Assembly (NCBI RefSeq): GCF_023740735.1
Contig: NZ_JAMRXH010000005.1
Coordinates: 186,001-250,000 of the forward strand
Direction: 5' to 3'
DNA from: Nocardia sp. CDC159
GTDB taxonomy: Bacteria > Actinomycetota > Actinomycetes > Mycobacteriales > Mycobacteriaceae
DNA length: 64,000 nt
Position numbers and translations under genes: made by a program. Position 1 is the stretch's first letter, and every line of letters begins with the position of its first letter. Below are positions 1-8,494 of this stretch, in pieces. The notes beneath the pieces were generated by a model, which was not told the DNA's origin, ran no database searches, and saw only the letters and a program-made list of their open reading frames with translations.

Positions 1-56
1 GTATCGATATCTCGTTGCGCCCATTCGAGATTCGCACGCTTCGGCTGTCCCGGTGA
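1..56 (+). CDS. 3' end of probable GH38 alpha-mannosidase (partial)
   Basis: Only the last 17 codons lie in the window, in the frame starting at base 3 and ending with TGA at 54-56. The tail ends in PFEIRTLRLSR. A Pro-Phe-Glu-Ile-x-Thr-Leu ending is typical of glycoside hydrolase family 38 alpha-mannosidases, whose C-terminal beta domain closes this way. The start of the sugar importer only 15 bases later suggests one transcription unit in which the enzyme cleaves an imported mannoside. This rests on a short tail; the GH38 label is a recognition from memory, and another glycosidase is possible. Confidence 0.5.
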   Translation, partial: IDISLRPFEIRTLRLSR

Positions 57-71
57 TCGTGGGGGGCGAAG

Positions 72-1484
72 GTGAGCAGACGAACCGTGATCGCGGCCCT
101 CGCGCTGACGGCATGTCTGCTGCTGACCGCCTGCCTCGGCCGCCCGGCCCGGGTGAACGATCCCCGCCGCAATGCCGACGCCACCACCGTGACCCTCACG
201 ATCGCCTCCAATGCGATCGAGGGCGGTAAGAATTCCGCGATCGCCCGGTGGATCACCGACTACGTGATCCCCACCTTCACCGCACGGCAGCGCGCCAACG
301 GTGTCACGGTGCACCTGAAATTCCAGGGCAGCGGCGCCGACGACGGCAGCTATCAGCAGAAGCAGATTTTGCAGCTGCGCACCGGCGGCGGCGGTGACGT
401 GCTCGACATCGACGGCACCGATATCGGCAACTTCGCCCAGAGCTGGCTGATCGAACCGCTGGCCGCGGTGGTCGGCGCGGAGACCGTCGCGGCGTGGGAC
501 GGCTGGAGCCAGATCTATCCGGCCGTGCGGCAACTCGAACAATTCCGCGGGCAGGACTACGGCATTCCCAAGGGCACCGACGGCCGGGTGCTGTTCTACA
601 ACCGCGAGCTCTTCGCCCGAGCCGGGCTACCCACCGAGTGGCAGCCGCGCAGCTGGGACGAGATCCTCGGCGCGGCCGCGGCCCTGGCGAAACTGCCGGG
701 GGTCACGCCGATGCAGCTCGACGGCGGCACCGCCATGGCCGAGACCACCACCATCAACGGCTTCCTGCCGCTGCTCGCCGGAGCGGGCGCGTTGATCCAC
801 GCCGAGGGCAAGTGGCAGGGCAATACCGCCGCCATGCGGGCAGCGCTGGGCTTCTATCAGCGCCTGGTCGCGGACAAACTCATCGATCCGAATCTGAATC
901 TGGAGGCGCAGGGCCGGGATCGGTCCTTCGCCGAATTCGCCGCGGGCCGGATCGGCATCTATCTCGAGAGCGACTATCTGTGGCGGTCGATCATCTCCCC
1001 GTCGGTCGGGACGAATCCGATGCCCGAGCGCGACACCACGATCGGATATGCGCTGATCCCCGCCATGCGGCCGGGGGCGGGAGTGGACGGCAAGGACGTC
1101 CTCACCTTCTCCGGCGGGGCGGTCTGGCTGATCAATCCCAATACCGACTATCCGCAGCAGGCGTGGTCGCTGCTCACCTTCATGAGCTCGGCCGAGGCCA
1201 TGATCGCCTACCAGCGCGAGTATCTGGGCTCCGCGCAGATCATGCCCCGCACCGACGTCAACGACGCCCTGCTGGCGAGCGAACCGCTGATGCGCTACAT
1301 CGCCACGAAGGCTTTGCCGCACACCTACTTCCGCCCCGCCGAGGCCGCGTACACCCGGGTCTCGGCGCTGATCCAGCAGGCCACCGCCGACGTGATCAGC
1401 GGCGGCTCACCGGAAACGGCCGCGGCGACCTATGCCCGCGAACTGGCCGAGATCGTAGGTAGAGACAACGTTGCCGAGGACTGA
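72..1484 (+). CDS. Carbohydrate ABC transporter substrate-binding lipoprotein
   Basis: 470 aa, GTG start. The N terminus is a lipoprotein signal: two Arg, a hydrophobic stretch and the lipobox LLTAC with Cys21 as the likely lipidated residue. The mature part reads as a family 1 extracellular solute-binding protein (MalE/UgpB type): a beta-rich start, an ...DVLDIDGTDIG... segment typical of the N-lobe, and late helices rich in aromatic residues that usually stack on sugar rings. It is followed directly by two permeases and an ATPase, so it delivers the substrate of this importer. The substrate cannot be read from sequence; the preceding mannosidase-like tail favours a mannose-containing glycoside. 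Confidence 0.88.
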   Translation: MSRRTVIAALALTACLLLTACLGRPARVNDPRRNADATTVTLTIASNAIEGGKNSAIARWITDYVIPTFTARQRANGVTVHLKFQGSGADDGSYQQKQILQLRTGGGGDVLDIDGTDIGNFAQSWLIEPLAAVVGAETVAAWDGWSQIYPAVRQLEQFRGQDYGIPKGTDGRVLFYNRELFARAGLPTEWQPRSWDEILGAAAALAKLPGVTPMQLDGGTAMAETTTINGFLPLLAGAGALIHAEGKWQGNTAAMRAALGFYQRLVADKLIDPNLNLEAQGRDRSFAEFAAGRIGIYLESDYLWRSIISPSVGTNPMPERDTTIGYALIPAMRPGAGVDGKDVLTFSGGAVWLINPNTDYPQQAWSLLTFMSSAEAMIAYQREYLGSAQIMPRTDVNDALLASEPLMRYIATKALPHTYFRPAEAAYTRVSALIQQATADVISGGSPETAAATYARELAEIVGRDNVAED

Positions 1485-1485
1485 T

Positions 1486-2355
1486 GTGCGCGATGTCGCC
1501 GGGCTGGGCGCGCCCCGGGCGCTGGCCCTGCTCGCGCCCGCCGTGCTCGTCATCGGGGTGTTCCTAATCTTCCCGGCACTGTGGACGCTGTACATCGGAT
1601 CGACCGATTACGAACTGGCGGGACCGAATTCGGTGCAGCCGAACAATGTCGGCACCGGCAATGTCACCAAGGCGCTGCGCGATCCGGGCTTCCACAACGC
1701 GCTCTGGCTGACCGTGCTCTATGTGGCCGGATCCGCGGTGATCGGGCAGAACCTGCTCGGCTTCCTGCTGGCCTGGGCGCTGCCCCGGGCCGCCAAGCCG
1801 GTGCGCACCGCCACGCAGGGGCTGGTCCTGCTGGCCTGGATCCTGCCGAGCACCGTCGTGGCCTTCCTCTGGTACGCGCTGCTGGAGCAGAAGTCCGGCA
1901 CGCTGAACACGGTGCTGGGCAACCATGCCACGGCCTGGTTGATCGACTATCCGATGCTCGCGCTGATCGTCTTCAACACCTGGCGCGGTACCGCGTTCTC
2001 GATGATGCTCTACAGTTCCGCGCTGGCCACGGTGCCGCCCGCGCAGCTGGAGATGGCGAGGCTGTGCGGGGCGCGCGGGCTGCGGCTGCTCAAAGATGTG
2101 GTCTTCCCGCACATCCGGGGCCATGTGCTGACCAATACGCTGCTGATCACCCTGTGGACCGCCAACGACTTCACGCCGTATCTGCTCACCGCGGGCGGAC
2201 CCAACCACGCCTCGGAAGTGCTGCCGGTCTTCATCTACGACCAGGCACTGATCGGTGATCAGCTCGGCTACGCCGCGGCTGTCTCGGCGATCCTGCTGGC
2301 GGTGAATCTCGTGATCGCCGTGCTGTATCTGCGACTGCTCAGGAGGCGCACGTGA
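1486..2355 (+). CDS. Carbohydrate ABC transporter permease (MalF-like)
   Basis: 289 aa from GTG 1486, which has GAGGA five bases upstream and starts just after the binding-protein stop. An in-frame TTG at 1471 would add five residues and overlap the previous gene. The protein has about six hydrophobic segments (first near residues 10-30) and, in the last third, the cytoplasmic coupling helix motif of binding-protein-dependent permeases (EMARLCGARGLRLLKDVVFP, the EAA loop). It forms the membrane pore with the next permease. The next gene overlaps it by four bases, so the two are translationally coupled. Confidence 0.88.
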   Translation: MRDVAGLGAPRALALLAPAVLVIGVFLIFPALWTLYIGSTDYELAGPNSVQPNNVGTGNVTKALRDPGFHNALWLTVLYVAGSAVIGQNLLGFLLAWALPRAAKPVRTATQGLVLLAWILPSTVVAFLWYALLEQKSGTLNTVLGNHATAWLIDYPMLALIVFNTWRGTAFSMMLYSSALATVPPAQLEMARLCGARGLRLLKDVVFPHIRGHVLTNTLLITLWTANDFTPYLLTAGGPNHASEVLPVFIYDQALIGDQLGYAAAVSAILLAVNLVIAVLYLRLLRRRT

Positions 2356-3173
2356 CTCCGCGCTGGGTGCTGGGCCGGATCGGCTTCTACACGCTGATCT
2401 CGGTGGTGCTGATGTTCTTCGCACTGCCCATGCTGTGGCTGGCGACCGCGCCGTTCGATCGCGACCCGGGGCTGACCGTGCGCTGGCCGCGCTGGACCAC
2501 CGCCAATCTCGCGGCCACGCTGGACAATCCGAACGTCGTTCGATCCCTGGTCAATTCGCTGATCCTGTGCGGGGTGAGCACCGCGATCACCGTCACGCTG
2601 GCGGCGCTGGCGGCGTATGTGCTGTCGCGGGTGCGGATTCCGGGGCGCGGGGCGGTGCTGTACGTGCTGCTGTTGCTGTCCAGCGTGGTGACCGGGACGG
2701 CGGCGATGGTGCCGCTGTTTCTCATGATGTACCAACTGGGCCTGATCAATTCGCGGCTGGGCACGGCGGTCGTGCTGTCCGGTGGGCTGCTGCCCGCGGC
2801 CATCTTCATGTTGAAGGACTTCATCGACTCGGTGCCCTCGTCCTACGAGGAGTCGGCGCGGGTGTTCGGCGCCTCGCCGGGGCAGGTGCTCACCCAGGTG
2901 GTGCTGCCGATCGCCCGGCCCGGGATCGCGACCATTCTGGTCTGGTCGTTCGTGAATGCCTGGGGCAACTTCCTGCTGCCGTTCCTGCTGCTGCTGGACA
3001 CCGACAGACAACCGGCCGCGGTCATCGTCCACACCATGCAGAACGAGGGCGGCGCGGCGGATCTGCGCGCGCTGCCGGTGTTCTCGCTGCTGTACTCGAT
3101 CCCGGTGGTGGTGCTGTTCCTGCTGGTGAACCGGCGCTACGGATTTCGCTTCCACGGAGGGATCAAGGGCTGA
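2352..3173 (+). CDS. Carbohydrate ABC transporter permease (MalG-like)
   Basis: 273 aa, GTG start inside a GTGA overlap with the upstream permease, preceded by a strong AGGAGG at 2341-2346. Six predicted membrane spans; the EAA coupling loop is ESARVFGASPGQVLTQVVLP followed by the usual IARPGI segment. The C terminus ends in a short basic tail (FRFHGGIKG) typical of MalG-type subunits. Its stop overlaps the ATPase start (TGATG), so transporter genes are coupled through the whole operon. It pairs with the upstream MalF-like subunit. Confidence 0.88.
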   Translation: MTPRWVLGRIGFYTLISVVLMFFALPMLWLATAPFDRDPGLTVRWPRWTTANLAATLDNPNVVRSLVNSLILCGVSTAITVTLAALAAYVLSRVRIPGRGAVLYVLLLLSSVVTGTAAMVPLFLMMYQLGLINSRLGTAVVLSGGLLPAAIFMLKDFIDSVPSSYEESARVFGASPGQVLTQVVLPIARPGIATILVWSFVNAWGNFLLPFLLLLDTDRQPAAVIVHTMQNEGGAADLRALPVFSLLYSIPVVVLFLLVNRRYGFRFHGGIKG

Positions 3174-4264
3174 TGGCAGGCATCGAGATCCGCGGGCTGT
3201 CGGTGGTGTACCCGAACGAGGTCCGCGCGCTGGACGAGCTCAGCCTGACGATTGCCGACGGCGAATTCTTCGCGCTGCTCGGTCCCTCGGGCTGTGGCAA
3301 GACGACGCTGCTGCGTACCCTCGCCGGGCTGGAGCGGGCCACCGGAGGCAGCATCGTCGTCGGCGACCGCGAGGTGAGCGCGCTCGAGCCCGCACGGCGC
3401 AATGTGGCCATGGTGTTTCAGGACTATGCGCTGTTTCCGCATATGACCGTCGCCGAGAACATCGCCTATCCGCTGCGCGTGCGCCGCACCGGCCGGGCGC
3501 GCCGACAGGCGGTGGCCGAGCAGACCGGCGCCGAACTCAGCCTCTCGGGCCTGCTCGATCGCCGCCCCGCGCAGCTGTCGGGCGGTCAGCAGCAGCGGGT
3601 GGCGCTGGCCCGGGCGATCGCCATGGGCGCGCAGGTGCTGCTGCTCGACGAGCCGCTGTCGAATCTGGATGCCCGATTGCGGCTGGAGGCACGGACCTTC
3701 CTCAAGCGGCTGCAGCGCGAACTCGCGGTGACGACGGTATTCGTCACCCATGATCAGGCCGAGGCGCTCGCCGTGGCCGACCGCATCGCCGTGCTGGAAT
3801 CGGGGCGGCTGCGTCAGATCGGCACACCGCGCGAGATCTTCCAGTATCCCGCCGACACCTTCGTCGCCAATTTCATCGGCTCGACGCCAATGAATCAGCT
3901 GCCCGGGCGCATCACCGCGGCCGGTGTCGAGGTCGCGGGCGCCGTCCTGGCGCTGCCCGGCGGTATCGACCGGGCCGACGGCAGCGCGATCACGGTCGGC
4001 ATCCGGCCGGAGTATCTGCGGCTGCGCCCCGACGCCGACGGATTCCGGGGCCGGGTATCGGTCGTGGAAAACCTCGGTGTCACAGCGCTGGTCGTGCTGG
4101 ACTGCGCCGAGGGCGTACAACTCGGCGTCACCGTGCCCGAGTCGGAGGAACCCGCGGTGGGCGATGCGCTCACCGCCGTGGCCGAGCCCGGCCGCATTCT
4201 GCTGTTCGACCCGGACTCCGGCGAGCTGCTGAACCCGGCTCGAGATCGCGTCCGGTATCGGTAG
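3173..4264 (+). CDS. Sugar ABC transporter ATP-binding protein (MalK/UgpC-like)
   Basis: 363 aa from ATG 3173, which overlaps the permease stop; a longer open frame upstream is the out-of-frame shadow of the permease. All ATPase motifs are intact: Walker A GPSGCGKTT near residue 37, Q-loop VFQDYALFPH, signature LSGGQQQRVALARA, Walker B LLLDEPLSNLD and switch His in VFVTHDQAEAL. The C-terminal third is a TOBE-type regulatory domain (VGIRPEYLRL...). Such ATPases sometimes serve several sugar importers. It powers the two permeases immediately upstream. Confidence 0.93.
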   Translation: MAGIEIRGLSVVYPNEVRALDELSLTIADGEFFALLGPSGCGKTTLLRTLAGLERATGGSIVVGDREVSALEPARRNVAMVFQDYALFPHMTVAENIAYPLRVRRTGRARRQAVAEQTGAELSLSGLLDRRPAQLSGGQQQRVALARAIAMGAQVLLLDEPLSNLDARLRLEARTFLKRLQRELAVTTVFVTHDQAEALAVADRIAVLESGRLRQIGTPREIFQYPADTFVANFIGSTPMNQLPGRITAAGVEVAGAVLALPGGIDRADGSAITVGIRPEYLRLRPDADGFRGRVSVVENLGVTALVVLDCAEGVQLGVTVPESEEPAVGDALTAVAEPGRILLFDPDSGELLNPARDRVRYR

Positions 4265-4268
4265 AGGA

Positions 4269-5021
4269 ATGCGCGATGTGCGGGTGGAGATCAGTGTCGA
4301 GTCGATCGCCGGGGTCGAGGTGGCGGCGCGCTGCGGCGCGGACCGGGTGGAGCTGTGCGGGGCGTTGGCGGAGGGCGGGCTGACGCCGAGCCAGGGGCTG
4401 ATCGAGGTGGCCCTGCGCCTGGCGGGAAACGTGGAGGTGCATCCGCTGATTCGACCGCGGCCGGGCGATTTTCGTTATGAGCCCGACGAAGTCTCGGTGA
4501 TGGTGTCGGATGTGCGAGCCGCCGTCCGAGCCGGGACGCACGGGGTGGTCGTCGGCGCGCTCGGTGCGGATGGATTGCTCGATACGGCCGCGTGTGCGGC
4601 GCTGATCGAGGCCGCCGCGGGCAGGTCGGTCACCCTGCATCGGGCCATCGACGCGAGCGCGTCCCCGCATCGGGTCCTGGATCAGGCGATCGCCCTCGGC
4701 TTCACCCGGGTGCTGACCTCCGGGGCACAGCGCTCGGCGGTGGACGGCGCGGCGACGATCGCCCGCCTGGTGGCGCAGGCCGACGGCCGCATCGCGATCA
4801 TGGCCTGCGGCGGCATCCGGGCCGCCGGCGCGCGCGAGATCGTCGCCGCGACCGGGGTGCGCGACATTCACGCCGCGGTGCGGACGCCGGTGCGCGGGGC
4901 CGATCCTGGGACGGTGTCGTTCGCCGGTGTCGGTGTGCCCGACGGCTTCGACCGGTTCGCGACCGATGCGGACGGGGTCAGGGCGCTGTGCGCGGCGCTG
5001 GATCGCGGTACCGGGCGATGA
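4269..5021 (+). CDS. cutC: CutC family protein
   Basis: 250 aa. It aligns by eye with E. coli CutC across its length: ISVESIAGVEVAARCGADRVELC, then EGGLTPS, HPLIRPRPGDFRY, TLHRAIDASASP, RVLTSGA and IMACGGIRA. CutC is a TIM-barrel protein historically linked to copper tolerance, although its true reaction is unsettled. It starts four bases after the ATPase stop and is probably the last gene of the sugar-import operon, which hints at a role in sugar or metabolite handling here. Its 3' end overlaps the convergent LysR gene by 44 bases. Confidence 0.88.
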   Translation: MRDVRVEISVESIAGVEVAARCGADRVELCGALAEGGLTPSQGLIEVALRLAGNVEVHPLIRPRPGDFRYEPDEVSVMVSDVRAAVRAGTHGVVVGALGADGLLDTAACAALIEAAAGRSVTLHRAIDASASPHRVLDQAIALGFTRVLTSGAQRSAVDGAATIARLVAQADGRIAIMACGGIRAAGAREIVAATGVRDIHAAVRTPVRGADPGTVSFAGVGVPDGFDRFATDADGVRALCAALDRGTGR

Positions 5022-5886
5022 CCAGGTCGCGGAAACGCGCTGCGGCGCCGGACGAATAGGCGTCCTCGCGCCAGACCAGGCGCAGCGTGCGCTGGCAGCC
5101 GGGATCGTCGACGCGCAGCCAGCCGACGGCCGGGTGCCCGCCCGCGCGGCGGGACATCTCGGGGATCAGCCCGACGCCGAGACCGGCGTGCACCAGCGGC
5201 TGCACGGCGGCCAGTTCGTCGCCCTCCACCACCACATTCGGGGTACGCCCGGCCGCGGCGAACAGCCGGTCGGTGAGCGCGCGCTGCCAATAGCCCGGCC
5301 GGGTGGTCACGACCGGTTCGTCGGCCAGCTCCTCGATCGCTACTCGACGCCGGGCGGCGAGCGGATGCGCGGGCGGCACGACGAGCAGAACCTCCTCTCG
5401 GACCAACTCGACCGCGCGCAGTGCGGGTCCGGCGATCGGCTGGGAGGCCAGGCACAGATCCACCTCGCGGGCGGCCAACTGCTGGGCCATGCGCTCGGCG
5501 GTGGACTGATGCAGCTGGATCGAGACCGCGGGGTGGCGAGCGCGGAAGTCGGCGACGAGATCGGTGAGCGAGAGCAGGGTCTCCGAGGCGACCGCCACGA
5601 TACCGCGGGCCAGCCCGGCCGCATCGGCGAGTTCGGTTCGGGCGTCGTCGAGTTCGGCCAACGCGCGATCGACCCGGCGCAGATAGGCCGCGCCGAAGCG
5701 GTTGAGTCGGATGTGGCGGCCCTGCCGATCGAACAGCGGCACCCCGAGTTCGGCCTCGAGTCGGGCGATGGTGCGGCTCAGCGACGGCTGCGCCACCCGC
5801 AGCTCCGCGGCGGCCCGGCTGATGTGCTCGAAGCGCGCGACGACCTGGAAATAGCGCAGCGCCAGCAGATCCACGATTCCGATCAT
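4978..5886 (-). CDS. LysR family transcriptional regulator
   Basis: 302 aa, the usual LysR length. The N terminus carries the family winged helix-turn-helix (FQVVARFEHISRAAAELRVAQPSLSRTIARLE, residues about 13-44, given here only to locate it) and the following LFDRQGR turn. The rest is the two-lobed effector-binding domain. It is divergent from the acid-activating gene at 5996 across a 109-base gap, the standard layout for a LysR protein controlling its neighbour and itself; a metabolite of that pathway would be the expected co-inducer. Its C-terminal coding end overlaps cutC on the other strand. Confidence 0.9.
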   Translation of the reverse strand: MIGIVDLLALRYFQVVARFEHISRAAAELRVAQPSLSRTIARLEAELGVPLFDRQGRHIRLNRFGAAYLRRVDRALAELDDARTELADAAGLARGIVAVASETLLSLTDLVADFRARHPAVSIQLHQSTAERMAQQLAAREVDLCLASQPIAGPALRAVELVREEVLLVVPPAHPLAARRRVAIEELADEPVVTTRPGYWQRALTDRLFAAAGRTPNVVVEGDELAAVQPLVHAGLGVGLIPEMSRRAGGHPAVGWLRVDDPGCQRTLRLVWREDAYSSGAAARFRDLVIARYRDPAPRTAP

Positions 5887-5995
5887 CTCATAACCGGTGA
5901 GGCATCAATACATGAGCGATCTGGTCTTGGACGGCATGAAAAACCCGGCCTAGCGTCGAAAGGACAACGAAACAGACTCTGCGAGAGGGCTTTTC

Positions 5996-7054
5996 ATGGC
6001 CGAGCACGAGGGCGACGCATTCGTCCGCGAGATGATGCGGTGGCATTTCGACCCGGCGACCGGCTCACCGTTCTGGCTGCGGCGGGCCGAGACGCTGGGC
6101 TTCGATCCGCTGCGCGACATCCGCGGCTTCGACGATCTGGTGAGGTTCCCGAACGTCGTGGACGAACTGCGCGATATTCCGGTCCGCAAGCTGATTCCGC
6201 GCGGATTCGGCGACAACCACGGGGCCAGGGTGTACGAAAGCGGCGGCACCACGGGGCAGCCGAAGCGCGTGGTGTCCACCGCGGACTGGGAGCGCCGGGC
6301 CGTCGAGTGGCTCGACGGGCGCTTCGACGCGCTGGGTGTGCCACGAAATATCGACTGGCTCAACGCGATCCCCAGCGGACCGCACGGCATCGGGGCGACG
6401 ATGGCCGCCCTGGCCGCCGCCCGGGGCGGGCTGACCCTCACCATCGATCTCGATCCGCGCTGGGTCAAGCGGCTGATCGCGAGCGGCCGCACCGATGTGG
6501 CCGACGACTACACCGATCACCTCGTCGAGCAGATGGGGCACATTCTGCGGGGCCAGGACGTCGGCGCGCTCGTCTCCACTCCGCCGCTGCTGCAACGCCT
6601 CGCGCGCCACGATGACCTGGTCGAACTGGTGAACCGAAAGGTTCGGACCATCGTGTGGGGCGGTGCGCACCTGGACGCCGACACCCGCGACCTGCTGCGC
6701 GACGAGGTCTTCCCGGCGGCGAGGCTGATCGGGGTCTACGGCAGCACCATGATTCTCGGCGCGGCCGTCGAACGGCCGGGCCTCGACGTCGAGGAGCCGT
6801 GCGTATTCGACACCTTCGGTCCGTACACCACCTTCCGCGTGGTCGATCCGAACACCGGGCACACCGTCGGCTACGGCGAACGAGGCCGGGTGGTGATGCA
6901 CTATCTGAGCCGAACCGCCCTGCTGGTCAACAACACCGAGCGCGATACCGCCGTGCGAGTCCCACCGCCGCCGGGCGGATTCGGCGATTCCGTCGCCGAG
7001 GTCGCCCCCGTCGCGAACTTCGGCGGCGCCGCGGTGATCGAGGGGGTGTACTGA
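5996..7054 (+). CDS. AMP-binding/LuxE-like acid-activating protein
   Basis: 352 aa. Residues 81-91 carry the adenylate-forming phosphate-binding signature (ESGGTTGQPKR), and a later segment (IGVYGSTMILG) resembles the next core motif. The protein is shorter than a full acyl-CoA synthetase and lacks the usual C-terminal lid, as in LuxE acyl-protein synthetases and so-called phenazine biosynthesis AMP ligases. Its stop overlaps the start of an aldehyde-dehydrogenase-fold reductase (TGATG). The two probably activate a carboxylic acid and reduce it to an aldehyde. Control by the divergent LysR gene is likely. The substrate is not known. Confidence 0.7.
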   Translation: MAEHEGDAFVREMMRWHFDPATGSPFWLRRAETLGFDPLRDIRGFDDLVRFPNVVDELRDIPVRKLIPRGFGDNHGARVYESGGTTGQPKRVVSTADWERRAVEWLDGRFDALGVPRNIDWLNAIPSGPHGIGATMAALAAARGGLTLTIDLDPRWVKRLIASGRTDVADDYTDHLVEQMGHILRGQDVGALVSTPPLLQRLARHDDLVELVNRKVRTIVWGGAHLDADTRDLLRDEVFPAARLIGVYGSTMILGAAVERPGLDVEEPCVFDTFGPYTTFRVVDPNTGHTVGYGERGRVVMHYLSRTALLVNNTERDTAVRVPPPPGGFGDSVAEVAPVANFGGAAVIEGVY

Positions 7055-8415
7055 TGCTGCGACTGGACGCGCTCGGCCCCGGCGGACCCTACCGCTCGCG
7101 CCGCCAGGAAACCCTCCACGACGTCACCGGAAACCCCACGGCGACACTGAGTCTCGCTCCCCCGCTCTACCTCACCCGCACCATGTCGGCGCTGCACCGC
7201 GCCACGACCCTGCCCGCCGACGAACGGCTCGCGGCCATTGCCCGGGCGGGTGAGGCGTTCGCCACCGAGCCGATCGCCGGGGTGACCGTGCACGAGTACC
7301 AGCACACCGTCGCGGCCGTCGCCGGAGTCCCGATCACGGTGGTGCGCGAGGCCACCGACGCGATCGCGCGGGCCGCCCGGCGCGTGGGTCACTTCGTGCA
7401 CAATGCCCGCCCGATCGGTGCGGTGGACGGGTGGCGCGACCCGCTGACCCGCGCCGGGCGGGCGGTCTGGACCCGGCGCGGCGAGGTCTTCGCCGTGCAC
7501 GCGGCGGGCAATCACCCCGCGGTGCATCAGGGTTGGCTGGAGGCGCTGGCCCTCGGCTATCGGATCGCCGTACGTCCCTCGCGCCGCGAGCCGTTCACCC
7601 CGCACCGGCTGATCAGCGCGCTGCGCGCGGCCGGAATCGGTGACGATCGCCTCGTGCTGCTGCCCACCGATCACGACGCGGCCGACGAGATACTGCGGCA
7701 GGCCGATCTGGGCATGGTCTACGGCGGCGACGACGTGGTCCGCAAATACGCGGGCGATCGGCGCATCCTGCCGCAGGGGCCCGGGCGCTCCAAGATCCTG
7801 ATCACCGCCGACACCGACTGGGAGCCGCTGGTCGACATGCTCGTGACCTCGATCGGCGGCGGGGGCGGGGTCGGATGCGTCAATGCCACCGGCATATTCG
7901 TCGAGGGCGATGTCGCCGCGGTGGCCGCGGCCGTATCCGAGCGTCTCGCCGCATTGCCGAGCCTGCCCGCGACCGACGACAACGCGGCGCTGCCCGTGCA
8001 ACCGATCGAGACGGCCCGGCGCTGGGAACAGCACCTGCGGCAGCGAGCCGGGACCGCTCGGGCCTGGCTCGGCGGCGACGGCATCGTCGCCGATCTCGGC
8101 GACGGCAGCGCGGTCCTGCGCCCGGCGGTGCACCAGCTCGACGACCCGCGCGCCGAGCAACTCGGCGCGGAACTGCCGTTCCCCTGCGCCTGGATCGCAC
8201 CGTGGACCCGCGCGGCCGGAATCGCGCCGCTGCGCGACACGCTCGTGCTCACCGCGTGCACCACCGACGAGGATCTCATCGACGCGCTGGTGGCCGACCC
8301 GACGATCGCCAACGTCCACCTCGGCGCACACCCCACCACCTGGATGCGGCCCGGGCTGCCGCACGACGACTACCTGGGCGGATTCCTTATGCGCGGCAAG
8401 ACCATCCTGCGCTGA
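7054..8415 (+). CDS. LuxC-like acyl reductase / aldehyde dehydrogenase-fold protein
   Basis: 453 aa from ATG 7054, overlapping the previous stop. The fold is the aldehyde dehydrogenase superfamily: a cofactor-binding half containing VFAVHAAGNHPAVHQ and VYGGDDVVRKYA, and the probable catalytic Cys275 in a glycine-rich turn (GGGVGCVNATG). This arrangement fits LuxC-type acyl reductases, which reduce an acyl-thioester or acyl-adenylate to aldehyde, better than ordinary aldehyde oxidation. Pairing with the upstream activating enzyme supports a two-step carboxylate reductase. The aldehyde or amine derived from it may feed the downstream gamma-glutamylation genes; that link is inference from position. 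Confidence 0.7.
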   Translation: MLRLDALGPGGPYRSRRQETLHDVTGNPTATLSLAPPLYLTRTMSALHRATTLPADERLAAIARAGEAFATEPIAGVTVHEYQHTVAAVAGVPITVVREATDAIARAARRVGHFVHNARPIGAVDGWRDPLTRAGRAVWTRRGEVFAVHAAGNHPAVHQGWLEALALGYRIAVRPSRREPFTPHRLISALRAAGIGDDRLVLLPTDHDAADEILRQADLGMVYGGDDVVRKYAGDRRILPQGPGRSKILITADTDWEPLVDMLVTSIGGGGGVGCVNATGIFVEGDVAAVAAAVSERLAALPSLPATDDNAALPVQPIETARRWEQHLRQRAGTARAWLGGDGIVADLGDGSAVLRPAVHQLDDPRAEQLGAELPFPCAWIAPWTRAAGIAPLRDTLVLTACTTDEDLIDALVADPTIANVHLGAHPTTWMRPGLPHDDYLGGFLMRGKTILR

Positions 8416-8494
8416 ACATCTCCTCGCGCATTCGGGCACGCGCGGGACCCCGCGTCGCCTACGTTGATCATGTCGATGTCCGAGAGGGGTCGTG

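Noticed and set aside
2435..4264. 609-codon open frame across the second permease and ATPase genes
   Set aside because: Only the part from 3173 has protein motifs; the upstream part is the +1 shadow of the permease in GC-rich DNA.
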